From Klebsiella indica (lineage in GTDB: Bacteria > Pseudomonadota > Gammaproteobacteria > Enterobacterales > Enterobacteriaceae), in the NCBI RefSeq assembly GCF_005860775.1, contig NZ_VCHQ01000025.1, forward strand, positions 1 to 64,000: DNA of 64,000 nucleotides, given 5' to 3'. Positions 57,280 through 64,000 of this stretch are shown here, piece by piece. The translations under genes and the position numbers were made by a program. Numbering within the stretch: position 1 is the stretch's first letter; the number at the start of each line of letters is the position of its first letter. The notes beneath the pieces are model-generated. The model was given only the letters and a program-made list of their open reading frames with translations. It was not told the origin of the DNA and did no database searches.

Positions 57280-58785
57280 TCATACCTGCGACGGTATACT
57301 CTTACGAAATGCCCAAATCCCCCGAACGACAGGAGTGAGTAGCGTAATTGTTGCGAGAGCAAGCAATGCCAGCGTTATTGGGCGAGTGTAGAGAAAATCC
57401 CAGCTTCCGGCAGAAAGAGACAGTGCACGGCGAAGATTACTTTCCGCCATCGGTCCCATAATCAGCGCCAGTACGACGGGCGAAGCTGGATAACCCCCTC
57501 TTTGCATAAAGTAGCCCACCACGCCGGCAATAAGCATAATCCCAACATCGAACAGGCTATTGTTCAGCGCATAGGTACCCACTACGCAAAGTGCAAGGAT
57601 AAGCGGCGTCAGGATATTGGTTGGAATTTTGACCACGTTACTGACCACTTTCAGGGATAAAAGCCCCAGAATTAGCAGCATGAAGTAGCAAAAGATCATG
57701 CCGATAAAAAGCGTATACACCATATCACCGTGTTCAGAGAACATGAGCGGACCTGGTTGCATTCCCTGTAACGTTAATGCGCCTAGCATGATGGCAGTGA
57801 CCGCATCACCGGGAATGCCAAGAGTCAGCATTGGCAGTAGTGCTCCGCCAGTACAGCCATTGGCACCGGCCTCACAGGAGGATACGGCCGTGATTTCTCC
57901 TTTGCCAAAGTTTTCTGGCGTTTTGCTAAAGCGCTTCGTCTCGTTATAGGCAACAAAGGCCGCGATATCGGCCCCGGCACCGGGGATCATGCCAATAAAT
58001 ACACCTAGTCCGGCGGAACGGAGAATGGTGACCAGCAGACGCCGCATGATTTTCCATGGAAGCAGAAGACTGCCGATAACCGCCTTTGTGCTGTGGCGGA
58101 TATCGTCGTTTTTTTCCAGCGTTTTGAACGCTTCCGAGGCAGCGAACAGACCAATCATCACGGGGATAAAGGGCACGTTCATGAGTTCAATAAAACCGCC
58201 AGTAAAGCGGGGAAATCCTCCCATGGGATCGAGGCCGATGGTCGCAATAAGCAAACCGCTGATACCGGAAATTAGCCCCTTAATAAGTGACTTACCGGAG
58301 ATGCTGGCGATAATGCTTAAACCAAATACGGCAAGAGCGAAGGACTCGGAGGCGCTGAATTTTAATGCCCATCCGGCCAGAATGGGGGCCAGAAACATCA
58401 ACACGACAATACTCAATGTGCCTCCGGCGAAGGAAGAGAATGTCGCTGTGCTCAGAGCCATCCCGGCTTTACCTTGTAAGGTTAGTTCATAACCGTCGAT
58501 CGCCGTTGCGGCTGCCGCAGGTGTCCCCGGGATTTTTAGCAATATCGCGGTTATCGACCCACCATAGACGCCGCCGAAAAAGACCCCACAAATCATTAAT
58601 AAGCCCGATACTGGATCCATTCCGTAAGTGAAGGGGAGCAATATCGCGACGCCCATGGTTGCGGTCAGGCCTGGTAATGCGCCAATCATAATACCCAGCA
58701 TTACACCGAATGAGGCCAGTGCCAGCGCGATGGGATTAGAGAGTAAATGCATTAAGCCTTGAAACAACAGTTCGCTACTAAACAT
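57280..58785 (-). CDS. Tripartite tricarboxylate transporter, large membrane subunit (TctA family)
   Basis: 501 residues, the usual TctA length, with about 12 membrane segments. Family motifs are GALPGLTATMGVAILLPFTYGM (in part: GALPGLTATMG near 37), GGVYGGSITAILLKIPGTP near 70, and TLGIPGDAVTAIML near 320. It forms the permease with TctB and receives substrate from TctC. Last gene of the leftward operon. Its substrate is probably a sugar acid given the neighbours, not citrate; this is inference. Confidence 0.93.
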   Translation of the reverse strand: MFSSELLFQGLMHLLSNPIALALASFGVMLGIMIGALPGLTATMGVAILLPFTYGMDPVSGLLMICGVFFGGVYGGSITAILLKIPGTPAAAATAIDGYELTLQGKAGMALSTATFSSFAGGTLSIVVLMFLAPILAGWALKFSASESFALAVFGLSIIASISGKSLIKGLISGISGLLIATIGLDPMGGFPRFTGGFIELMNVPFIPVMIGLFAASEAFKTLEKNDDIRHSTKAVIGSLLLPWKIMRRLLVTILRSAGLGVFIGMIPGAGADIAAFVAYNETKRFSKTPENFGKGEITAVSSCEAGANGCTGGALLPMLTLGIPGDAVTAIMLGALTLQGMQPGPLMFSEHGDMVYTLFIGMIFCYFMLLILGLLSLKVVSNVVKIPTNILTPLILALCVVGTYALNNSLFDVGIMLIAGVVGYFMQRGGYPASPVVLALIMGPMAESNLRRALSLSAGSWDFLYTRPITLALLALATITLLTPVVRGIWAFRKSIPSQV

Positions 58786-58797
58786 ATCAGGCTCCGA

Positions 58798-59298
58798 TTA
58801 TTCGAATAAAGAACCCGCCGGCAGCGGTACTTGCAGTGCTATCGAAAACAGCAGCCATAGAATCAACGTGATAGTGATGGCGAGGAGCAGCGTTAGCCAC
58901 AGCCGTTTCCGCTGCATGATTAACATCAGCACCGTTAAGAAAAGCGGTGTTGCAATGAGATATCCCACAAAGCTTAATAGTACGATGTATGCCGCAACTA
59001 TCCCGACGCCTGCTGCGACGCGAACATAGTGGGACGGCTCGTGATAAACGGTAGCTTCGTGATTTGTCAGCCAATCGCGGGCTACCAGCAGGATGGCCAG
59101 TACAATGAGTACAACTGCGTAAAATTTAGGGAATGCGCCCGCGCCAATGTCCGTCTCGATCGCCGTAGCCGGGAAATTGCGCGCAGTAATGATAACCGCG
59201 CATGCAATCACGCACAGTAGAGCCCCCACACTCATAACTATCGGGGAGATACGGCGATGCGGTACGGCTGAAGCGGATGATTCAGTTTTCATCGACAT
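58798..59298 (-). CDS. Tripartite tricarboxylate transporter, small membrane subunit (TctB family)
   Basis: 166 residues with four predicted membrane helices (near 20-40, 55-72, 95-115 and 125-155). TctB sequences are poorly conserved; IGAGAFPKFYAVVLIVLAI near 50 is the recognisable DIGAGxFP-type signature. It lies 12 bases upstream of tctA and 15 downstream of tctC. ATG 59298 follows aggt; a second ATG is two codons later. Confidence 0.88.
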   Translation of the reverse strand: MSMKTESSASAVPHRRISPIVMSVGALLCVIACAVIITARNFPATAIETDIGAGAFPKFYAVVLIVLAILLVARDWLTNHEATVYHEPSHYVRVAAGVGIVAAYIVLLSFVGYLIATPLFLTVLMLIMQRKRLWLTLLLAITITLILWLLFSIALQVPLPAGSLFE

Positions 59299-59313
59299 AA
59301 CCGTACCTGCCTA

Positions 59314-60276
59314 TTATTTTTTAAGACCGAGTTTGGTCAGCAGTTCAGCAAAGTAAATCTGCTGCTCATTAATCTGTTGCTGGAAGGCAACACTATCAAG
59401 CCAGGCATAGTTCAGATTGAGCTTATTCAGGGCATCCTGGAATGCTGGTTCTTCAGCCGTGGCCCTGGCCGCGACAGACAAGGTATCCACGATATCTTGT
59501 GGGGTATTTTGGGGTACGATCAGACCACGCCAGGTGCCAATAGAGAGATCGATACCTTGCTCTTTTAGCGTGGGGACGTCAGGCATATTTTTCATGCGTT
59601 CATCTGCCATGACCGCCAGCATTTTCAGTTTGCCAGCGTTGACATGGTTAATGACCTCTCCAGGGCTAACGGCGACTGCTTCAATATGTTTGCCCAACAA
59701 ACCCGTGACCGCAGGCGCTGCACCATCGTAGGGAACATGTGTGAACTTCACGCCTGTTTTATCTTCCAGAGCTGCCGCGGCGAGATGCCAGATTGCTCCC
59801 GTGCCGGAGTTGCCGATACGCGCTTTGCCGGGGTTTTCTTTGGCCCACTGAAGGAACTCATCGATGGTATTCCATGGGGCGTCGGCACTGACAGTAATGG
59901 CGGCTGGATCCGCATTCAGACGAGCGATAGGTTTAAAGCTGTCAGTTTTGAAACTGACCATACCGAGGCTGGGCAAAGTGGTTAATTCGACGGTACCAAG
60001 ACCGATTTTATAGCCGTTCGGTCGGGCGGTCGCGATTTCAGTAAAGCCAATAGCGCCACTGCCTCCTGGCTTATTAATGACGCCAATACTAACGGGTAAA
60101 TGCGGTTTTGCCGCGTCGGCGAAGGCGCGAGCCACCAGATCGGTACCGCCGCCAGCGGAGTAAGGAACAACAAGATCGATCTGTTTGGTGGGATATTTAG
60201 CCGCTTGTGCAGGTAATGCGCTGAATAACGCCCCGGCGAACAGCGCAGCGGATAGACAGGTAAGATGTTTAATCAT
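59314..60276 (-). CDS. Tripartite tricarboxylate transporter, periplasmic binding protein (TctC/Bug family)
   Basis: 320 residues from MIKHLTCLSAALF, with aaggg upstream; the longer start at 60312 lacks a signal. A signal peptide is cleaved near AQA25. The mature part starts YPTKQIDLVVPYSAGGGTD, the Bug-family phosphate- or carboxylate-binding strand-loop, followed by NKPGGSGAIG and HVPYDGAAPAVTGLLGKH. Bug proteins bind carboxylates through bridging waters. It delivers substrate to TctA/TctB. Confidence 0.93.
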   Translation of the reverse strand: MIKHLTCLSAALFAGALFSALPAQAAKYPTKQIDLVVPYSAGGGTDLVARAFADAAKPHLPVSIGVINKPGGSGAIGFTEIATARPNGYKIGLGTVELTTLPSLGMVSFKTDSFKPIARLNADPAAITVSADAPWNTIDEFLQWAKENPGKARIGNSGTGAIWHLAAAALEDKTGVKFTHVPYDGAAPAVTGLLGKHIEAVAVSPGEVINHVNAGKLKMLAVMADERMKNMPDVPTLKEQGIDLSIGTWRGLIVPQNTPQDIVDTLSVAARATAEEPAFQDALNKLNLNYAWLDSVAFQQQINEQQIYFAELLTKLGLKK

Positions 60277-60314
60277 TGGGAATCCCTTATTATTGTTGAG
60301 ATATATCGGCACGC

Positions 60315-60941
60315 TTAACGTGCGTGTGGTTGCCAGGTCGAGATAAATCTCCTGGCGGCCTGACGAACATCGTTTGCGCTATCGCCGGGCTTGTAGAGCG
60401 CTCCACCCAGCCCAAATCCATCCGCACCTGCGCTAAGGTAATCCGGCATTTTTTCCGGCGTAATGCCTCCAACAGGGAGAAGCGGTATCTGGGATGGAAC
60501 GACGGCTCTCCATGCTTTGATGACTGCCGGTGTTATTTGCTCTGCCGGAAAAACCTTAATGGCATCCGCGCCATGTCCAATGGCGGCAAAAGCTTCAGTT
60601 AATGTGGCGGCTCCTGGCGTGCAGAGCAGTCCTGCTTTTTTAGCTGCGGTAATAACTGCACAGTCGCTATGAGGCATCACAATCAGTTGTCCTCCAGCGT
60701 GTTTAATCCGTTTGACCTGCTCTGATGTCATCACCGTTCCGGCCCCGATCGTACAATCTGTCGGGAGCGCCTGACGTAGTTGCTGGATGCTGTCGTATGG
60801 CGTAGGGGAATTGAGCGGAACTTCAATAAGACGAAAACCCTCTTCATATAATGCACGTCCAATTTCTTGCACTTCATATGTTTTTATGCCGCGCAAAATA
60901 GCAATAAGCCCATGTTTTTTAATACAACTAGTTAAGCCCAT
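60315..60941 (-). CDS. dgoA: 2-dehydro-3-deoxy-6-phosphogalactonate aldolase (KDPG/KDPGal aldolase family)
   Basis: 208 residues from MGLTSCIKKHG, with ggaga eight bases upstream; the long upstream extension overlaps dgoK and is rejected. This is a class I aldolase of the Eda/DgoA family. LIAILRG start, IEVPLNSP (catalytic Glu), IGAGTVM, MPHSD and the Schiff-base lysine in AIKVFPAE (near 130) are present, then GGITPE and GFGLGGALY. The adjacent DgoK homologue supports KDPGal over KDPG. Products would be pyruvate and glyceraldehyde-3-phosphate. Confidence 0.9.
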   Translation of the reverse strand: MGLTSCIKKHGLIAILRGIKTYEVQEIGRALYEEGFRLIEVPLNSPTPYDSIQQLRQALPTDCTIGAGTVMTSEQVKRIKHAGGQLIVMPHSDCAVITAAKKAGLLCTPGAATLTEAFAAIGHGADAIKVFPAEQITPAVIKAWRAVVPSQIPLLPVGGITPEKMPDYLSAGADGFGLGGALYKPGDSANDVRQAARRFISTWQPHAR

Positions 60942-60954
60942 TCTTATTTCTCCG

Positions 60955-61929
60955 TTATGCATCGCTGATAAGCCTGGCGAGTGAAGCGATTTGCCATAAA
61001 CCAGCGGCGGTGGCTTGCGCGATAAATTTAAGTGGGCGATCTGCGATTGCCTGGCGAAACGCTCGTTGATAGCGTTCACACAAGTTGGTATTACCCGTTA
61101 GCATGATCGGCGTACATTGACGGCGTTCTTCGCTTATCAGTAGCGTCTGGCGAATACCGATAAGCTCATGGCCAATAACTAATCCGGAAAGATAGTCCGC
61201 CTGCTGCTGGCTCGATATGTGCCCGGACAGGAGCTTTGTCCGCGTTGAAAACAGCGTGCAAAGCAGTCCGGCTTTCGCCTGACGAATCGCCGTTGCAACA
61301 CCGTCATCAAAAGTCTGCCAGTCGGTTTCTGGCGTATTTTGCATGGTGGATCCAAGAATGGTGTGATGACGCAGGGCATCAAATACCTCGCCGGTCATAA
61401 ATGTATGAAAACTCAATACACAGTTTTGTTGCGTTAACGCCCATTTAGAGTGGGTCCCCGGCATCCCGATAATCATTTCGTCGGCGTTGTTATTTTCATT
61501 GCATAAAATGCCGAAAATTTGCGTTTCTTCACCGCGCATCACTTCCGGGTCACTGCCGTCGACTGCCAGTCCAGGCACAATGGAGAGGCTTATGGAGTGG
61601 GTTATATTCAGACGGCAGAGTTGACTGGCAAGGCCCGTAAGGCTGGTTGGACAGGGTAAGTAGGTGGCCTCTTTCCAGCCCTGAGCGCTGCCAACCATGC
61701 CGCAGGCGATAACACTTGGGTTAGCCCCTGCTTGTAGCCAATCACTGCAGGCGGTAAAAAAGGTTTCGCGAAATGCGGCTATACGCCCCTCTTTATGCTC
61801 GGGAAGCTTCATAATGCCGTAAGGGAGTTCCCGGCATTCAAGCTGTTGGCCATTGTCACCGAGGCGATAGGCGCGCAGCGATGTTGTTCCCCAATCCAGC
61901 GCTAATAAACGGCTTTGGGTATCCATCAT
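60955..61929 (-). CDS. dgoK: 2-dehydro-3-deoxygalactonokinase
   Basis: 324 residues (E. coli DgoK 292). It phosphorylates 2-keto-3-deoxy-galactonate at O6. The N-terminus LLALDWGTTSLRAYRL is the phosphate-1 loop of the DgoK family; GMVGSAQGWKEATYLPCP (near 78), GEETQIFG and GMPGTHSKWA (near 155) are conserved. GGGAGG lies upstream of the ATG at somewhat long spacing. It is 13 bases before dgoA and 47 after iclR, so one operon is likely. Confidence 0.92.
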   Translation of the reverse strand: MMDTQSRLLALDWGTTSLRAYRLGDNGQQLECRELPYGIMKLPEHKEGRIAAFRETFFTACSDWLQAGANPSVIACGMVGSAQGWKEATYLPCPTSLTGLASQLCRLNITHSISLSIVPGLAVDGSDPEVMRGEETQIFGILCNENNNADEMIIGMPGTHSKWALTQQNCVLSFHTFMTGEVFDALRHHTILGSTMQNTPETDWQTFDDGVATAIRQAKAGLLCTLFSTRTKLLSGHISSQQQADYLSGLVIGHELIGIRQTLLISEERRQCTPIMLTGNTNLCERYQRAFRQAIADRPLKFIAQATAAGLWQIASLARLISDA

Positions 61930-61976
61930 TTATATCTCTACCTCCCTTCATTATTACCTTCGTGAGGCGTGCAGGA

Positions 61977-62726
61977 TCACCCGGCCCAACCCAGTTCTGC
62001 TGAAATAGCGCGAGCATGGGATTGCACAAGCGGGATGAGATCGTCCATTCGCTCTCGTGACATATAAGTTGCCGTACTCGCGACGGATATGGCGGCGATA
62101 AGCTGGTTTCGGGCGTCATAAATTGGGGCCGCCACGCAGCGGATTGTGGGTTCGTTTTCTTCCAGATCGAACGCGTAACCGCGCAATACATAGCGCTGCA
62201 TATTGGCCTGGAATCGTTCGAGGTCCTGCACATGCCCCTGGCGCAGAAAGAGTTCGTGTATCGCATCCGGATCGTCGTTAAGCAGCAGTGCTTTACCTAT
62301 TCCGGTTAATGTCAGGGGCATTCGGTGCCCCGGACGCGAACGCATTTCCAGGCCGCGCTGGCTGTTGATCTTTTCCAGATAAAGTACTTCGTCATTTTCG
62401 CGGATGCCCAGATGGACGGTGTCTTTGGTTGCATCTGCGAGTTTTTGTAGCCATGGTCGCGCCAGCGCCGGTAATGAAGTGGTATCCAGCGCGCGTGCAC
62501 CTAATTCAATCAACCGTGGTCCAAGGTCATAGCCGGTATTTGTGGCATAACGCAGGTACCTTTTCTCCACCAGAGCGGAAGCCAGGCGGTGCGCGGTGCT
62601 CCTGGGCATAGAGGTAAACTCACTAATCGATTTTAAGTCTCTATAGCCTGCGGCTACGGCATCAATAACCGCTAATCCACGCAGTAGCGTTTGGGCTCCT
62701 ACGGTGTGTTGCATTTCCTTTTCCAT
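61977..62726 (-). CDS. IclR-family transcriptional regulator
   Basis: 249 residues. The N-terminal winged helix (10-70) contains LLRGLAVIDAVA, LKSISEFTSMPRSTAHRLASAL and YDLGPRLIELG. The C-terminal IclR effector domain includes RSRPGHRMPLTLTGIGKALL and CVAAPIYDARNQLIAAISVA. It resembles KdgR-type sugar-acid regulators. As first gene of the dgoK-dgoA-tctCBA operon it probably represses its own promoter until a keto-deoxy sugar acid binds. A palindrome lies 39 bases upstream. Confidence 0.9.
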   Translation of the reverse strand: MEKEMQHTVGAQTLLRGLAVIDAVAAGYRDLKSISEFTSMPRSTAHRLASALVEKRYLRYATNTGYDLGPRLIELGARALDTTSLPALARPWLQKLADATKDTVHLGIRENDEVLYLEKINSQRGLEMRSRPGHRMPLTLTGIGKALLLNDDPDAIHELFLRQGHVQDLERFQANMQRYVLRGYAFDLEENEPTIRCVAAPIYDARNQLIAAISVASTATYMSRERMDDLIPLVQSHARAISAELGWAG

Positions 62727-62764
62727 CGTTTCGACCTTTCTGAATATGCTGTGATTCTGGCTGA

Positions 62765-62781
62765 CGTTATCTTTGATAACG
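62765..62781 (-). promoter_or_regulatory. Candidate IclR operator: CGTTATC-ttt-GATAACG
   Basis: A perfect seven-base inverted repeat with a three-base centre (17 bp in all), 39 bases upstream of the iclR start. Size, symmetry and position fit an operator for an autoregulated IclR protein. It is AT-rich outside the arms, as promoters are. Confidence 0.5.
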
Positions 62782-62892
62782 GTGATTTAATGCACAAATT
62801 CCCTATTTATAAGATATCATCCCTATATATGAGATTTTTATTGGATGTTTGCAGAGAACTTCTCAGGAAAACCCTTCCCAACTGGACGTTTG

Positions 62893-62919
62893 TACAGCAC
62901 AATTCTATTTTGTGCTGTA
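62893..62919. repeat. Perfect 10-bp inverted repeat between iclR and rmuC
   Basis: tacagcacaa (62893-62902) and ttgtgctgta (62910-62919) flank a seven-base loop, 22 bases before the rmuC GTG. No T run follows. It could be a second regulator site, a remnant of the old udp-rmuC junction, or an rmuC mRNA leader hairpin. Confidence 0.5.
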
Positions 62920-62941
62920 TGTGGTTGCCGCAGGGGGCGTT

Positions 62942-64000
62942 GTGGATATCTCGATTCTTATTAGTGCTGTTGTGGCGCTGGCCGTTGGGATTATCGTGGG
63001 CTGGCTGGCAACGAAAGCGCACGCCGATCAAATTCGTGCCGATCTGACAGAAGAGCGGCGCGAGCTGGATATTGAGCTGAGCGCGGCCCGTCAGCAACTG
63101 GCGCAAGAGTCCCACTGGCGAGAAGAGTGCGCGTTGCTGAATAATGAGCTGCGCAGCCTGCGTGATATCAACACCTCGCTGGAGGCCGATCTTCGTGAAG
63201 TGACAACCCGCCTTGAATCCACACAACTGCATGCGGAAGATAAAATCCGCCAGATGGTTAACAGCGAGCAGCGGCTTAGCGAACAGTTTGAAAATCTGGC
63301 AAACCGCATATTTGAGCACAGTAATCGACGCGTTGATGAGCAGAATCGCCAGAGCTTGCACAGCTTATTGACGCCGTTACGCGAGCAACTGGATGGCTTC
63401 CGTCGCCAGGTGCAGGATAGCTTTGGCCAGGAAGCGCGGGAGCGCCACACCCTGGCGCATGAAATCCGCAATCTTCAGCAGCTAAATGCGCAAATGGCCC
63501 AGGAAGCGCTAAACCTGACCCGCGCGCTGAAGGGCGATAACAAAACCCAGGGCAACTGGGGCGAGGTGGTGTTGACCCGCGTACTGGAAGCATCAGGGCT
63601 GCGGGAAGGACATGAATATCAAACCCAGGTGAGTATCGAAACGGACAACCGCGCACGAATGCAGCCGGATGTTATTGTCCGTCTGCCGCAGGGAAAAGAT
63701 GTGGTTATTGATGCCAAGATGACGCTGGTGGCCTACGAGCGTTACTTCAATGCTGAAGATGATTACAGTCGTGAGGCGGCGCTGCAGGAGCATATTGCCT
63801 CGGTGCGTAACCATATGCGCCTGCTGGGCCGTAAAGACTATCAGCAACTGCCAGGGCTGCGCTCGCTCGACTATGTTCTGATGTTTATCCCTGTAGAGCC
63901 CGCCTTCCTGCTGGCAATCGATCGTCAACCGGAGCTGATTAGCGAAGCGTTGAAGAACAATATTATGCTAGTGAGTCCGACGACGCTGCTGGTGGCATTG
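62942..64000 (+). CDS. rmuC: DNA recombination protein RmuC (5' part; gene runs off the window)
   Basis: The frame is open for 353 codons to the window edge (E. coli RmuC 475 aa). The GTG start at 62942 follows cagggggc. A single N-terminal membrane helix (ILISAVVALAVGIIVGWLA) is followed by a long coiled coil (about 30-180, rich in Glu, Arg and Gln). A RmuC nuclease-like domain then begins with TRALKGDNKTQGNWGEVVL, followed by DVVIDAKMTLVAYERYF (PD-(D/E)XK-type DAK). It limits inversions at short repeats in E. coli. Confidence 0.95.
   Translation, partial: MDISILISAVVALAVGIIVGWLATKAHADQIRADLTEERRELDIELSAARQQLAQESHWREECALLNNELRSLRDINTSLEADLREVTTRLESTQLHAEDKIRQMVNSEQRLSEQFENLANRIFEHSNRRVDEQNRQSLHSLLTPLREQLDGFRRQVQDSFGQEARERHTLAHEIRNLQQLNAQMAQEALNLTRALKGDNKTQGNWGEVVLTRVLEASGLREGHEYQTQVSIETDNRARMQPDVIVRLPQGKDVVIDAKMTLVAYERYFNAEDDYSREAALQEHIASVRNHMRLLGRKDYQQLPGLRSLDYVLMFIPVEPAFLLAIDRQPELISEALKNNIMLVSPTTLLVAL

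Noticed and set aside
62893-62919. LexA box upstream of rmuC
   Set aside because: The arms read ACAG...CTGT (outward), the reverse of the CTGT-N8-ACAG SOS consensus.

Overview
The window is a chromosomal stretch of an enteric gammaproteobacterium in the Enterobacteriaceae (Escherichia/Salmonella/Klebsiella/Enterobacter group). The gene order matches the E. coli 84-86 minute region: rep, gppA-rhlB, trxA, rho, the wec cluster, the argX-hisR-leuT-proM tRNAs, glmZ, hemCDXY, cyaA, dapF-xerC, uvrD, corA, recQ, metR-metE, udp, rmuC. Protein lengths mostly equal the E. coli ones. PldA, GppA and the RhoL start differ enough from the E. coli and Salmonella sequences I remember that I do not assign a genus.

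Layout. 1-419: right end of an IS1182-type insertion sequence next to the rep promoter. 488-2506: rep. 2510-6861: a four-gene accessory cluster (PfkB-type kinase, NCS1 permease, ADP-ribosylglycohydrolase, GntR/UTRA regulator) between rep and gppA, where E. coli K-12, as I recall it, has nothing. 6912-12189: gppA and rhlB, then trxA behind an unusually long leader, then rhoL-rho. 12387-25225: twelve wec/wzz/wzx/wzy genes for enterobacterial common antigen (ECA). 25457-27862: yifK, four tRNAs, sRNA glmZ and a REP pair. 27870-43865: heme, cAMP, frataxin, lysine/peptidoglycan, Xer recombination, UvrD, CorA, RarD and YigI genes. 44021-57213: pldA, recQ, rhtC/rhtB, pldB-yigL, yigM, metR/metE, an orphan solute-binding-like gene, dlhH and udp. 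57280-62726: a second accessory cluster, iclR-dgoK-dgoA-tctC-tctB-tctA, between udp and rmuC. 62942-64000: start of rmuC.

How genes work together. The ECA block encodes a full lipid-linked route: WecA starts on undecaprenyl phosphate, WecB/WecC make UDP-ManNAcA, RffG/RffH/WecE/WecD make TDP-Fuc4NAc, WecG and WecF add the second and third sugars, WzxE flips, WzyE polymerises and WzzE sets length. hemCDXY is one leftward transcript, divergent from cyaA. The rep-gppA cluster looks like a nucleoside or ribosyl-compound salvage unit (import, glycosidic cleavage, phosphorylation, own repressor). The udp-rmuC cluster looks like uptake and catabolism of a sugar acid through 2-keto-3-deoxy-galactonate. 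It has a tripartite tricarboxylate-type transporter, a kinase and an aldolase, but no dehydratase.

The two accessory clusters, the extra structured segment in the trxA leader, and the leaderless solute-binding-like protein are the parts most worth following up. The rest is conserved core. Comparisons with E. coli or Salmonella are from memory, not from alignment.
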